DNA from: Achromobacter aegrifaciens
Lineage (GTDB): Bacteria; Pseudomonadota; Gammaproteobacteria; Burkholderiales; Burkholderiaceae_B
Assembly: GCF_902859735.1 (NCBI RefSeq)
Contig: NZ_CADIJY010000008.1
Location: forward strand, 124,001 to 188,000
DNA: 64,000 bases
Direction of reading: 5' to 3'
Shown: positions 42,638-51,659 of the stretch, piece by piece
Numbering within the stretch: the first letter of the stretch is position 1
Layout of the letters: each line of letters starts with the position of its first letter
Position numbers and translations under genes: made by a program
The notes under the pieces: generated by a model
The model's database searches: none
Told to the model about the DNA's origin: nothing
Seen by the model: only the letters and a program-made list of their open reading frames with translations

Positions 42638-43633
42638 CTATCGCGCGGGCGGCTGCCTCGCCGCGTCGTAGCGGGGCAGCAGGTCCATCACTTCGAGGCG
42701 CTTGCACAATTGCGCCAGCCGCTCCATCTTGTAGGCATTCACGTCCATGCCGGCGTAGTCATAGAAGCCCTGGCCGTCGCGCAGCCCGTTGCGCCCTTGT
42801 TCCATATTGCGGGCGATGACCGCAGGCGAGGCGAAGCGCGGATCGATGGCATCGGCGAGGTAGCGCGAGGCGTAGTAGAGAATGTCGCCGCCGCCCCAGT
42901 CGATGAACTCCAGCAGCCCCAGAACCGAAAAACGCAGGCCGAAGCCCAGGCGCACGGCCGTGTCGATGTCTTCGGCGCTGGCCACGCCTTCCTCCACCAT
43001 GCGGGCCGCTTCGTTCATGGCCAGGGCCTGGATGCGGGGCACGATGTAGCCCGCGGCGGGGGCGCACTGCACGGGCTTCTTGCCCGCCAGGCGCAGCGCT
43101 GCCAGCAGCCCTTGCGTCGCGGCCTCGCTGGTCTGCGGGCCGCGGCTCACTTCCACCAGCGGTATCAGGTAGGCGGGGTTGAGCCAGTGCGCGTTCAGGA
43201 AGCGCTGCGGGTTTTGCACCAGTTCCGCCAGCTCGGTGACCAGAAAGGTGGACGTGGTGGACGCGATGATGCTGTCCGGCGCGCAGGCCGCTCCCAGCCA
43301 TACAAAGGCATCGCGCTTGGCGTCCAGGCGTTCAGGCACGGCTTCGAACACCACGCGCGCCTGCCTCAGGTCTGCCTCCGCATCCTCGCGCGTGCATAGG
43401 CGCACGCGCGCCAGCGCAACCTCCGCCTGCGCGGCGTCGAGCAAGCCCAGGCTGCACAGGATGCCGAGCTCGCGGCGCAGATCGTCCCGCACGCGGGCGA
43501 AGTACCCGGCTTGCTCGGCGGGCGTGCGCGATTTGATGTCTATCAGCGTGACGTCCAGTCCGGCATGGATGTATGACAGCGTGATGCCCACGCCCATGCG
43601 GCCGGCGCCGACTACGCACATTTTTTCATTCAT
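42638..43633 (-). CDS. 3-hydroxyacyl-CoA dehydrogenase-family protein
   Basis: This 331-residue NAD-dependent dehydrogenase has the Rossmann motif GAGRMG at residues 9-14, the central EAVPERLDAKRDAFVWLG region, the active-site NAHWLNPAYLIPLVEV with the catalytic His, and the all-helical C-terminal domain (GLLEFIDWGGGD). It is monofunctional, without an enoyl-CoA hydratase part, like 3-hydroxybutyryl-CoA dehydrogenase and L-carnitine-type dehydrogenases. GGAG precedes ATG 43633; an in-frame ATG lies at 43642. It is 16 bp downstream of the opine dehydrogenase gene, so both oxidoreductases are co-transcribed. Confidence 0.9.
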   Translation of the reverse strand: MNEKMCVVGAGRMGVGITLSYIHAGLDVTLIDIKSRTPAEQAGYFARVRDDLRRELGILCSLGLLDAAQAEVALARVRLCTREDAEADLRQARVVFEAVPERLDAKRDAFVWLGAACAPDSIIASTTSTFLVTELAELVQNPQRFLNAHWLNPAYLIPLVEVSRGPQTSEAATQGLLAALRLAGKKPVQCAPAAGYIVPRIQALAMNEAARMVEEGVASAEDIDTAVRLGFGLRFSVLGLLEFIDWGGGDILYYASRYLADAIDPRFASPAVIARNMEQGRNGLRDGQGFYDYAGMDVNAYKMERLAQLCKRLEVMDLLPRYDAARQPPAR

Positions 43634-43649
43634 GGCTTGCATCTCCGTG

Positions 43650-44747
43650 TCAGCAGCCTTCGGCCAGAAGCTGGCGCATGTCCGCGTGCGACAGGCGGTC
43701 CAGGCCCAGGCGTTCGAATGTGCGTCCTTCCGCGTAGAGGTCGCGGCCGGTGACCGCGCTGGCCAGGCTCAGCAGGCCTTGCGCGACCGGCGTCGGCACG
43801 CCCGCCCAGCGGCCGGCGGACACCAGGAATGACAGGCCGAGCCGCGTGTCTTCGAGCATGTAGCGGTGCGTGTGCAGGTCTATGTCCTCGCGCCAGTCGC
43901 CGCTGTCGGTGAGCTTGCCATGGGCGCCGCGGCCGTACATCCATTCATCGCCTTCGGCGGCATAGTGGTCGGCCAACGGGAAGTGGGGCGCGGCATAGCC
44001 CAGGGCCACACGGATGGCGATGCGCTCCGCGTCCAGCGCGTCGGTCACGCGCCGTATGGAGGCCTGGGTGCCTTCGTTGTGGATGTCCCATTTGTCGAAG
44101 TGTTCCAGCGGCCCTGCATTCATCATGATGAGCGGCGGATGGATGATGGGGCCGGCGTTCATCAGTGCGCCCGAAAGTCCGTCCTCTATCGGTTCGATGC
44201 TGGGGTAGGCGCGCTGGACCACGGCCAGCGCCTGCTTCGACAGCCGCCGCGGAAAGACGCCGGTGGGCAGACGGGTGGCGTAGCCGCTGATCACGACCTT
44301 TTCGCCATGCTTGCGGGCCAGATAGGGCAGGGTGCCGGTTTCGGCGAAGGCCGTGTCCGCGACGTTTCCCGCGTCTTTCATGGCGCGGGCGAAGACGTAG
44401 CAGCCGAAGGTGCCAGGCGGCAGGAACACGACCTGGCCGTCGCGCAGCAGCGGCGCCAATTCCCGCGCCAGCGCTTCGTGGGCGGTGGAAGGCAGCGGAA
44501 TGACCAGCAGCTCCGCATGCTCCACGGCTGTGGCCAGGTCGCGCACCAGCTGCAACTGCCGCGGTCCGTCGCCCAGCGGAACCTGGCGGCTGCCGCGATA
44601 GTCGGTGACCGTCAGCGCGCCCGCATCCCGCAAGCCCTGGAAGGCCGACCAGTCCCTGCGCCACCAATGCACGTGATGGCCTTTCTCAAACAGCTCGGCC
44701 GCTGCCGCGTAGCAGCCGTGGCCGCCGCCTATGACGCTGATTCTCAT
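43650..44747 (-). CDS. Opine/octopine dehydrogenase-family protein
   Basis: This 365-residue NAD(P)-dependent enzyme has an N-terminal Rossmann domain (ISVIGGGHGCYAAAAELFEK), the family PLPSTAHEALARELAPLLRD segment and the octopine-type C-terminal domain with MNAGPIIHPPLIMMN, which contains the catalytic His. Opine dehydrogenases reversibly link an amino acid to a keto acid; in soil bacteria relatives degrade opines or make metallophores. GGAG lies seven bases before the ATG at 44747. No nicotianamine-like synthase is adjacent, so a catabolic or general imine-reducing role is more likely. Confidence 0.9.
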   Translation of the reverse strand: MRISVIGGGHGCYAAAAELFEKGHHVHWWRRDWSAFQGLRDAGALTVTDYRGSRQVPLGDGPRQLQLVRDLATAVEHAELLVIPLPSTAHEALARELAPLLRDGQVVFLPPGTFGCYVFARAMKDAGNVADTAFAETGTLPYLARKHGEKVVISGYATRLPTGVFPRRLSKQALAVVQRAYPSIEPIEDGLSGALMNAGPIIHPPLIMMNAGPLEHFDKWDIHNEGTQASIRRVTDALDAERIAIRVALGYAAPHFPLADHYAAEGDEWMYGRGAHGKLTDSGDWREDIDLHTHRYMLEDTRLGLSFLVSAGRWAGVPTPVAQGLLSLASAVTGRDLYAEGRTFERLGLDRLSHADMRQLLAEGC

Positions 44748-44863
44748 GGTCAAGCTCCGTCAGATGGAGCCTTGATCCTAGCGGCGGCGTGCAGGCGGGG
44801 CTGCGCCGAACGCGCAAGCGGCGTTCCGATCCGGCAAGCGAATCCGGCGCTGCCGTGCGATGC

Positions 44864-45874
44864 CTAATGCCTGCTTTGGCGCAGGGTGTCCGACGGCAGG
44901 CAGCCGTAGCGCTTGCGGTAGTGGGTGGCGAAATGCCCGAAGCTGGAAATGCCGTGCCGCAGCAGGATGTCGGTGACGCTATCGCCTTCGCCGGCTTGCG
45001 CAAGCGCCGCGTGCACCTGGGCCAGCCGCTGGTTGCGCACGTAGTCGCTGGGACTCTGCTTCAGGAACTGCGAAAAGCCGTTTTGCAGCGTGCGCACGGA
45101 GACGCCGCAGTAGGCCGCCAGGTCCATCAGCGATAGCGGCTGGTCCAGATGGCTTTCTATGTAATCGCGCGCGCGCCGCACGTGCAGCGGCAACGGCTGG
45201 CGGCGGTCTGCCTGCAAAGCCTCGGAGTAGTTGTGCGGCAGCTGGGTCAGCAGCAGCGTCAGCAGGTAGTCTGAAAAGCCGGCGGCCAGCGTTTGCGTGA
45301 CGCCTTCAATGGCGGGATGGCGGTACAGCCGGCACAGATAGTCCAGCGTTTCGCGCACCGCCACCGGTCCGGGAGCGTCGGCATCCATTTGCAGGTCGAA
45401 CACCAGCGCCTGCTTGATAGGGCGTTCAAGCAGCCGCTGCAGCTGGCGCTCCAGCGCCTCGCGCTCGATGCGCAGGATCAGGTTGCGGCAGTCGCGGCCG
45501 ATGCGGATCACGCTGCGCTCGGACGGCGAGGAAATGGTCAGGCTGCCCGCGCTCATCGACGCGCTGCGCTTGCCCAGCGTGATCAGCCCGGAGCCTTGCA
45601 GCGTGATTCGGATCAGGTAGTAGCTGGCGATATCGCCGGCGTCGATCTCGACTTCCGCGCCATAGTGCAGATCGAACAAGGCCGCATTGCCGAAGAAGAC
45701 GCCGTACAGGCGGGATTGCAGGGGTTTTCCCGGGGGGACGCACATGCGGTGCGACCAGAGGTGCTGGCTGACCTGGTCCTTGATCTCGGCGATGTTGCCC
45801 GAGTCCAGCAAGCAATGGCGGTCCAGCGGATTGGTGTCGTTGAACATGCTTTCCTGCGCAGCGAGAACAGTCAT
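44864..45874 (-). CDS. AraC-family transcriptional regulator
   Basis: This 336-residue regulator has an N-terminal AraC-binding domain (LWSHRMCVPPGKPLQSRLYG, LGKRSASMSAGSLTISSPSE) and a C-terminal double HTH (MDLAAYCGVSVRTLQNGFSQ and VTDILLRHGISSFGHFATHY). The start MTVLAAQESMF at 45874 is preferred to longer in-frame codons. The gene lies 116 bp upstream of the opine dehydrogenase gene on the same strand and is divergent from an MFS transporter, so it probably controls uptake and oxidation of one substrate. Confidence 0.9.
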   Translation of the reverse strand: MTVLAAQESMFNDTNPLDRHCLLDSGNIAEIKDQVSQHLWSHRMCVPPGKPLQSRLYGVFFGNAALFDLHYGAEVEIDAGDIASYYLIRITLQGSGLITLGKRSASMSAGSLTISSPSERSVIRIGRDCRNLILRIEREALERQLQRLLERPIKQALVFDLQMDADAPGPVAVRETLDYLCRLYRHPAIEGVTQTLAAGFSDYLLTLLLTQLPHNYSEALQADRRQPLPLHVRRARDYIESHLDQPLSLMDLAAYCGVSVRTLQNGFSQFLKQSPSDYVRNQRLAQVHAALAQAGEGDSVTDILLRHGISSFGHFATHYRKRYGCLPSDTLRQSRH

Positions 45875-45996
45875 TGCGTCAGGCGTATAGAGGCTGGCTG
45901 CGCAAAGACCTACAAAAGATGGGCCTGCAAGCAAGTGAGACGCGACCCGGTCCTTGGGCATGGGCAGATCTCACCACCATACAAGGGAAACAAACC

Positions 45997-47373
45997 ATGA
46001 CTGACGGCAGCCCGCGGCACGGATCAAAACCTAGCTACGCCTACGAGTGGTATGTCGTGGTGATATGCATGCTAGCGTACATATTTTCCTTCGTCGACAG
46101 GCAGATCCTGGCGCTGATGATCGAGCCCATCAAGCATGACCTGCAGCTGTCCGACACGCAATTCAGCTTGCTGCACGGCCTGGCGTTTTCCTTGTTCTAC
46201 GCCTTCATGGGCATACCGATCGCCTTGCTGGCGGATCGCTATTCGCGGCCCAAGATCATCGCGATCGGCGTCGCATTCTGGAGCCTGGCCACGGCGGCCT
46301 GTGGCCTGTCGCGCAATTTCGCGCAGATGTTTCTTGCGCGGATCGGCGTGGGCGTGGGCGAGGCGGCGCTGTCACCTGCCACGTACTCCATGCTCAGCGA
46401 CATGTTTCCGCGTGAAAAACTGGGGCGCGCAGTCGGGATATATTCGATCGGCTCGTTCATCGGCGGCGGCATGGCATTCCTGATCGGCGGCTACGTCATC
46501 AACCTGCTCAAGAGCGTGGATACCGTTGCCTTGCCCTGGATAGGCGCGATGCGGCCCTGGCAGGTGACCTTCTTCATTGTGGGATTGCCAGGCCTGCTGA
46601 TCGCGCTGCTGATCCTGCTGACGGTGCGAGATCCGCAGCGGCTGGGCTTGCGGCGCAATGCCTCGGGGCAGGTGCAGAAGCCTGCCATGAAAGATACTTT
46701 CCGCTTCCTGGGCCGCCACCGCAGCACCTTTTTCTGCCACTACCTGGGCTTCTCGTTCTATGCGATGGTGCTGTTCGCGCTGCTGGGCTGGACGCCGGCG
46801 TTCTACATGCGCAAGTTCGGCATGTCGCCTTCCGAAGCCGGCTACATGCTGGGCGTGGTGGTGCTCGTCGCCAACACCGCCGGGGTGTTCTGCGGCGGCT
46901 GGCTGATGGACTGGCTGGCCAGGCGCGGCTACAGCGATGCGCCGCTGCGCGCCGGCGTGATCGGCGCGGCCGGCATGGCCTTGCCGGCGGTGATCTTCAC
47001 CCAGGTCGATTCCCTGTGGTGGTCGGTGGGCTGGCTGCTGCCGGCCATGTTCTTCGCCTCGTTCCCCATGCCGACCTCGACGGCTGCGATGCAGATCCTG
47101 CCCCCCAATCAGCTGCGCGCCCAGGTGTCGGCGCTATTCCTGCTGATCTCGAACCTGATCGGGCTGGGCCTGGGCACCACCGCCGTGGCCATGCTGACTG
47201 ATCGGTTGTTCAAGAACCCGGCGGCAGTCGGGCAATCCATCTCGGTCCTGATTGGCGTGGCCGCGGTATTGTGCATCGGCCTGCTCGCCGCTGGCTGCAA
47301 GCACTACCGGCGCAGCCTGAACCTGGAGGCGCAGGAGGCGCCGCCGCTTGCGCCGGCGCGCGTGTCGCCCTGA
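45997..47373 (+). CDS. MFS transporter, spinster-like
   Basis: This 458-residue transporter has 12 membrane helices and the MFS loop motif DRYSRPKIIAIG between helices 2 and 3. The first helix carries YIFSFVDRQILALMIEPIK, typical of the anion/cation or Spinster-type MFS group, and LARIGVGVGEAALSPATYSM follows. AAGGGA precedes the ATG. The gene is divergent from the AraC regulator and probably imports the substrate of the adjacent opine and hydroxyacyl-CoA dehydrogenases. A hairpin with a T6 tail follows its stop. Confidence 0.92.
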   Translation: MTDGSPRHGSKPSYAYEWYVVVICMLAYIFSFVDRQILALMIEPIKHDLQLSDTQFSLLHGLAFSLFYAFMGIPIALLADRYSRPKIIAIGVAFWSLATAACGLSRNFAQMFLARIGVGVGEAALSPATYSMLSDMFPREKLGRAVGIYSIGSFIGGGMAFLIGGYVINLLKSVDTVALPWIGAMRPWQVTFFIVGLPGLLIALLILLTVRDPQRLGLRRNASGQVQKPAMKDTFRFLGRHRSTFFCHYLGFSFYAMVLFALLGWTPAFYMRKFGMSPSEAGYMLGVVVLVANTAGVFCGGWLMDWLARRGYSDAPLRAGVIGAAGMALPAVIFTQVDSLWWSVGWLLPAMFFASFPMPTSTAAMQILPPNQLRAQVSALFLLISNLIGLGLGTTAVAMLTDRLFKNPAAVGQSISVLIGVAAVLCIGLLAAGCKHYRRSLNLEAQEAPPLAPARVSP

Positions 47374-47385
47374 ACGCGGCTGCCC

Positions 47386-47408
47386 GGGTCGCGATGCGGC
47401 CCTTTTTT
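47386..47408 (+). terminator. Intrinsic terminator of the MFS gene
   Basis: GGGTCGC (47386-47392) pairs with GCGGCCC (47396-47402) with one G-U pair and a three-base loop, followed directly by TTTTTT (47403-47408). It lies 13 bp after the MFS stop. Confidence 0.75.
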
Positions 47409-47510
47409 GAACTCTGTTACCTCTCCGTTGAACTGCACATTCCTCGTAAAAGAAATGGTGCCGGGGATGCGCTATAACGGACGCTTGACGCATTACTGTT
47501 CCTCCAATTC

Positions 47511-48356
47511 ATGCCCCGTTTTTCCCGCAGTTCGTCGCTGGCCCTGTCCGTTGCCCTGGTGGGCGTCCTGGCGGGATGCTCATCCCCCAAGCCAGAGTTC
47601 GAAAAAGAAGACTTCACCCAGAACAACACCTACTCGCGCACCGTCGAAGCAAGTAACGTCGCCGCCTGCGACGCGGGCCGCCGCGCCTTGCTGAGCCAGG
47701 GCTACAACATCGACAAGTTCGAGGGTTCGCGGGTCACGGGGCACAAGAATTTCCAGGACGAGAACGGCCAGCATACGCAGATCGCCTTCAACATCGAATG
47801 CGCCTCCGACGGCAGCGCGAACGAGCGCGCCACGGTGTTCGCCAACGCGGTGCAGGACCGCTATTCGATCAAGCGAACCAACAGCTCGGCCAGTGTGGGG
47901 GTGAGCGTGCTGGGGCAGGTGTCCATGCCGTTCGGCTCCAGCGACGATTCGCTGGTGAAGACGGGCAGCCAGACGGTTGCGCGACCCAAGTTCTACGAAG
48001 GTTTCTTCCAGTTGCTGCAGCGTTTCCTGCCGGACGCGCAGGCGGCCGCCGCGCCTCATCCGCCCGCGAGCCGTGCCAAGGCGCAGCCCAAGGCCGCGCC
48101 GGCCGAGCCCGCGGAATCTCCGGACAAGCCAGCCGATACCCTGAATCCGGCCGCGGCCAACGGCGGTAGCGAATCTCCAAAAGCGCCTGCACCTGGTGGG
48201 CCCGCGTCCGCCGCTCCGGCAAGCGCCGCTCCGGCAAGCGCCGCGCCGGCAAGCGCCGCGCCGACATCCGCCGCGCCCGCTTCGACCGCTCCCGCTCCGG
48301 CGTCGGCCCCTGCATCCGGCGCGGCCGCCCCGGCCAGCCCCGAGGCGGCCAAGTAA
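47511..48356 (+). CDS. DUF2242 family lipoprotein with Ala/Pro-rich tail
   Basis: This 281-residue protein has a lipoprotein signal with lipobox LAGC, acylated Cys23 followed by SSPKPEF. The DUF2242 domain (about residues 30-180) includes YSRTVEASNVAACDAGRRAL and VQDRYSIKRTNSSASVGVSV. The last 90 residues are Ala/Pro/Ser-rich and end in six ASAAP-type repeats, likely a flexible periplasmic spacer or wall-spanning tail. The function of DUF2242 is unknown. The gene stands alone after the MFS terminator. Confidence 0.86.
   Translation: MPRFSRSSSLALSVALVGVLAGCSSPKPEFEKEDFTQNNTYSRTVEASNVAACDAGRRALLSQGYNIDKFEGSRVTGHKNFQDENGQHTQIAFNIECASDGSANERATVFANAVQDRYSIKRTNSSASVGVSVLGQVSMPFGSSDDSLVKTGSQTVARPKFYEGFFQLLQRFLPDAQAAAAPHPPASRAKAQPKAAPAEPAESPDKPADTLNPAAANGGSESPKAPAPGGPASAAPASAAPASAAPASAAPTSAAPASTAPAPASAPASGAAAPASPEAAK
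48204..48293 (+). repeat. Six 15-bp in-frame repeats encoding ASAAP
   Basis: Units at 48204, 48219, 48234, 48249, 48264 and 48279 each encode ASAAP or a variant (TSAAP, ASTAP). The middle units share the same codons, which suggests recent slippage; the unit of 15 bp keeps the frame, so length can vary without harm. Confidence 0.88.
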
Positions 48357-48449
48357 GGCAGCCTTGCGGGGCACCGCTTGCCGTAGCGCAAACGGATGCG
48401 CCGCGCCGACTCGCGGCGCGGTCCGCATCCGGCGATAATCGCGGGCATC

Positions 48450-48875
48450 ATGACCTATCAACTCCTGAAAATGCTCCACGTGGCGGCCGTGGTCGCCTGG
48501 CTGGGCGGATCGCTGTTCGTGTCCTTGTTCCTGCTGTCCTCGCAGCCGCAGGACAGCGAAGAAGCGCCCAAAGAACGCAAGATGCTGGGCGCCTTGCGCC
48601 GTTGGACGCTTTACGTGACCACGCCGGCCATGGTGCTGACCTGGCTGGTCGGCCTGCACCTGGCCATGACTTTCGGCTGGTTCGCGATGACCTGGATCTG
48701 GGTCAAGGTTGGCTTCGCGCTGGCGCTGTCGGCGCTGCTCGGCATCCAGAGCGCGGCATTGCGGCGCATGGCCAATGGCAGCGCCAAGCGTCCGCCGCTG
48801 GTGGACCTGTACGCGCCTTTCACCGTCATCGCTTCCGCGGCCATCGTGACGCTGGTGGTCGTCAAACCCTTCTGA
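48450..48875 (+). CDS. CopD/HemJ-like small membrane protein
   Basis: This 141-residue protein has four membrane helices. The first, YQLLKMLHVAAVVAWLGGSL, carries the conserved His of the CopD/HemJ/DUF2269 superfamily, and the third, WIWVKVGFALALSALLGIQS, has the matching Lys position seen in HemJ. HemJ oxidises protoporphyrinogen and CopD moves copper; the sequence does not decide between these or another role. The ATG at 48450 is preferred to an upstream in-frame start. No heme or copper genes are adjacent. Confidence 0.8.
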   Translation: MTYQLLKMLHVAAVVAWLGGSLFVSLFLLSSQPQDSEEAPKERKMLGALRRWTLYVTTPAMVLTWLVGLHLAMTFGWFAMTWIWVKVGFALALSALLGIQSAALRRMANGSAKRPPLVDLYAPFTVIASAAIVTLVVVKPF

Positions 48876-49030
48876 TCTGCGCGGCGGCGCATGTGCCGGG
48901 ACCATATGCCCAGCCGCCATAACCAAACGCCCCTGTAATAAGGACTCAACGAACTATTCGTTCGCGGGGTCCGTCCCCCTCCCTAGAATCGTTTCTCTCA
49001 TAACCGCATAACCTGAGAGGCGATTCCAAC

Positions 49031-49846
49031 ATGACTTCCCGTTTCTTCAAGCGCCTGCTGGGCGCGGTGCTGGCTTCGGCGGCAATGTTCCATGGCCCGG
49101 CTTTCTCGGCCGATCCCAAACCCCTGAAGGTGGGCGTGCGCGGTGGCGTCGACGAGCAGATCTGGGAGGTGGTGGCCCAGGTCGCCAAGAAGAACGGCCT
49201 GGCCGTGGAGCCCGTGGTGATCACAGGCACCGCCAGTCCGAACGAGGCGCTCAACAACGGCGACCTGAACGCCAACGCCTTCCAGCACATCCCCTTCCTG
49301 AACGACCAGATCAAGCAGCGCGGCTACAAGCTCGTATCCGTGGCCAACACGCTGATCTCGCCCATCGCGTTCTACTCCAGGAAGTACAAGTCGCTCAATG
49401 AGCTGCCGGAAGGCGCCCGCGTCGGCATTCCCAACGACCCCAGCAACCAGACGCGCGCGCTGGTCATCCTGCGCGACCAGGGCCTGATCACGTTGAAGGA
49501 CGGTTTCGATCCGGCCACCGGCACGGCGACCTTGGCGGACGTGACCTCCAACCCCAAGAAGCTCAATTTCGTGGAAAGCGCCTCCGTGGTGCTGGCGCGC
49601 TCGCTGCCGGACGTGGACACCGCGGCCATCGTCAACAGCTTCGCCTATCAGGCCGGGCTGATCGCCACGCGCGACGGCATCGCGGTGGAGAAGAAGGAAA
49701 ACAACCCCTACGTGAACATCATCGCGGTTCGCGAACAGGACAAGAACGCGCCCTGGGTGCCTGAACTGGTCAAGGCCTATCACTCCGAGGAAGTGCGCCA
49801 GTTCATCCTGAGCAAGTACGAAGGCTCGGTGATTCCGGTTTTCTGA
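49031..49846 (+). CDS. metQ: MetQ/NlpA-family substrate-binding protein
   Basis: This 271-residue receptor of a methionine-type ABC importer has a cleavable signal peptide (LLGAVLASAAMFHGPAFSA) rather than the usual lipobox. The family motifs LKVGVRGGVDEQIWEVV, NNGDLNANAFQHIPFLNDQI and PNDPSNQTRALVIL are clear. It heads an operon metQ-metN-metI followed by a PLP lyase. D- or L-methionine or a related thioether is the probable ligand. A small dyad, CGAAC-TATTC-GTTCG, lies upstream in the leader. Confidence 0.94.
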   Translation: MTSRFFKRLLGAVLASAAMFHGPAFSADPKPLKVGVRGGVDEQIWEVVAQVAKKNGLAVEPVVITGTASPNEALNNGDLNANAFQHIPFLNDQIKQRGYKLVSVANTLISPIAFYSRKYKSLNELPEGARVGIPNDPSNQTRALVILRDQGLITLKDGFDPATGTATLADVTSNPKKLNFVESASVVLARSLPDVDTAAIVNSFAYQAGLIATRDGIAVEKKENNPYVNIIAVREQDKNAPWVPELVKAYHSEEVRQFILSKYEGSVIPVF

Positions 49847-49861
49847 GATCGGAATCGGGCA

Positions 49862-50968
49862 ATGATGCAACACGAATTCTCCATGGCCGAGCTGGCCGAC
49901 GCCGCACCGCGACCGCAGGCCGTTGATGCGCACGTCGTGTTCGAAGGGCTGCAGAAGCGCTACGAGGGCGCGCAGGGGCCGGTGGCCGCGCTGTCCGATG
50001 TGTCGTTTTCCATCGCCCGCGGCGAGGTCTTCGGCATCATCGGACGCAGCGGCGCAGGCAAGTCCACGCTGCTGCGTTCCATCAACATGCTGGAGCGGCC
50101 CAGCGCCGGCCGGGTGCGGGTGGACGGCGTGGATGTGGGCGGCCTGGACGAGAACGCGCTGGTGGGGCTGCGCCGTCGCATCGGCATGATCTTCCAGCAC
50201 TTCAACCTGCTGTCGGCCAAGACCGTGGCCGAGAACGTGGCCTTGCCTTTGCGCGTGGCGGGCGTCAGGCCCGCCGCGGCGCGGGCTCGGGTGGAGGAAC
50301 TGCTGGAACTGGTGGGGCTGCGCGACAAGGCCGATGTCTATCCGGCCAAGCTGTCCGGCGGCCAGAAGCAGCGGGTGGGCATCGCCCGCGCGCTGGTGCA
50401 TGAACCGGAGATCCTGCTGTGCGACGAAGCCACGTCGGCGCTGGACCCGGAAACCACGCAGTCGATCCTGGCCTTGTTGCTGGACATCAACCGCAAGCTG
50501 GGCCTGACGGTGGTGCTGATCACGCACGACATGGCGGTGATCCGCGAGGTCTGCCACAGGGTGCTGGTGCTGGATGGCGGCCGCAAGGTCGAGGAAGGCG
50601 AGGTCTGGCGCGTGTTCGGCAATCCCCAGGCCGATGCCACGCGGGCCTTGCTGCGGCCCTTGCAGCACGACTTGCCCGCCGATCTTACCGGCAGGCTGGT
50701 GCCCGACCTGCAGGGCCGCGCGGGCATAGCGGTGCTGCGGCTGCGCTTTACGGGGCAGGGGCGTCCGGATGGCGTGTCCCTGCAGGCGTTGGCCGCGCTC
50801 GGCGCCGGTGCGACGCTGCTGCATGGCGGACTGGACCGCTTGCGCGGCCATGCGCAGGGCAGCCTGCTGGTGTCCGTGCCTGCGGACGCATTACAGGAAG
50901 AGGCCGCGCGCGCCGCGCTGGTGGCCGATCAGATCAAGGTGCTGGGTTATGTCGCTGCCGATGCTTGA
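49862..50968 (+). CDS. metN: Methionine ABC transporter ATP-binding protein MetN
   Basis: This 368-residue ATPase has Walker [10 protein letters not shown] at 61-69, the signature [15 protein letters not shown], Walker B ([16 protein letters not shown]) and the switch His (LITHDM). A C-terminal NIL regulatory domain (about residues 280-368, [13 protein letters not shown]) binds methionine in homologues and gives trans-inhibition. It follows metQ by 15 bp and overlaps metI. The N-terminus has an extra 20 residues before the ATPase core. Confidence 0.95.
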   Translation: MMQHEFSMAELADAAPRPQAVDAHVVFEGLQKRYEGAQGPVAALSDVSFSIARGEVFGIIGRSGAGKSTLLRSINMLERPSAGRVRVDGVDVGGLDENALVGLRRRIGMIFQHFNLLSAKTVAENVALPLRVAGVRPAAARARVEELLELVGLRDKADVYPAKLSGGQKQRVGIARALVHEPEILLCDEATSALDPETTQSILALLLDINRKLGLTVVLITHDMAVIREVCHRVLVLDGGRKVEEGEVWRVFGNPQADATRALLRPLQHDLPADLTGRLVPDLQGRAGIAVLRLRFTGQGRPDGVSLQALAALGAGATLLHGGLDRLRGHAQGSLLVSVPADALQEEAARAALVADQIKVLGYVAADA

Positions 50969-51605
50969 TAAATACCTGCAGGCATTCCTGCAGACCCTGG
51001 CGATGGTGAGCGTCTCTGCCGTCATCGCCATCGTTTTGGGCCTGACGCTGGCTGTGGTGCTGACCGTCACCGCGCCGGGCAATCTCTATCCCAGGCCGCG
51101 CTTCAACAAGGTCCTGTCGGTGACGGTCAATACCTTCCGCGCCATCCCCTTCATCATCCTGCTGGTGGCGATGCTGCCGTTCACGCGCTTCCTGGTGGGT
51201 ACCACGCTGGGCACGTGGGCCGCCATCGTGCCGCTGTCGGCCAATCTGGTGCCGTTCTTCGCGCGCATCGCCCAGGTCAGCCTGAACGACGTGGACCACG
51301 GGTTGGTGGAGGCCGCCAGGGCCATGGGGTGCCGTCGCTGGCACATCGTGCGCCACGTGCTATTGCCGGAAGCCTTGCCGGGCATCATCGGCGGCATGAC
51401 CGTCAGCGTCATCGCAATGATCAACGCCTCGGCCATGGCAGGCGCCGTAGGCGCCGGCGGCCTGGGCGATCTGGCGATCCGCTATGGCTACGAACGCTAC
51501 GAGACGCGCGTGATGTTCGAGGTGATCGTGATCCTGATCGCGCTGGTCTCCATCGTGCAATTCACCGGTGAATGGCTGTCGCGCCGCGCCGACCACAAAC
51601 GCTGA
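50949..51605 (+). CDS. metI: Methionine ABC transporter permease MetI
   Basis: This 218-residue permease has five membrane helices and the EAA loop [20 protein letters not shown], which docks to MetN. The family segment [20 protein letters not shown] is present. The chosen ATG (50949, MSLPMLDKY) overlaps the metN end by 20 bp and has AAGGTG upstream; an in-frame ATG at 50961 is an alternative. It completes the importer. Confidence 0.94.
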   Translation: MSLPMLDKYLQAFLQTLAMVSVSAVIAIVLGLTLAVVLTVTAPGNLYPRPRFNKVLSVTVNTFRAIPFIILLVAMLPFTRFLVGTTLGTWAAIVPLSANLVPFFARIAQVSLNDVDHGLVEAARAMGCRRWHIVRHVLLPEALPGIIGGMTVSVIAMINASAMAGAVGAGGLGDLAIRYGYERYETRVMFEVIVILIALVSIVQFTGEWLSRRADHKR

Positions 51606-51659
51606 TTCCGCGCCGGGGCTGTGCGCCCCGGCCTTACCCGAACATACAGGAACGCTGAA

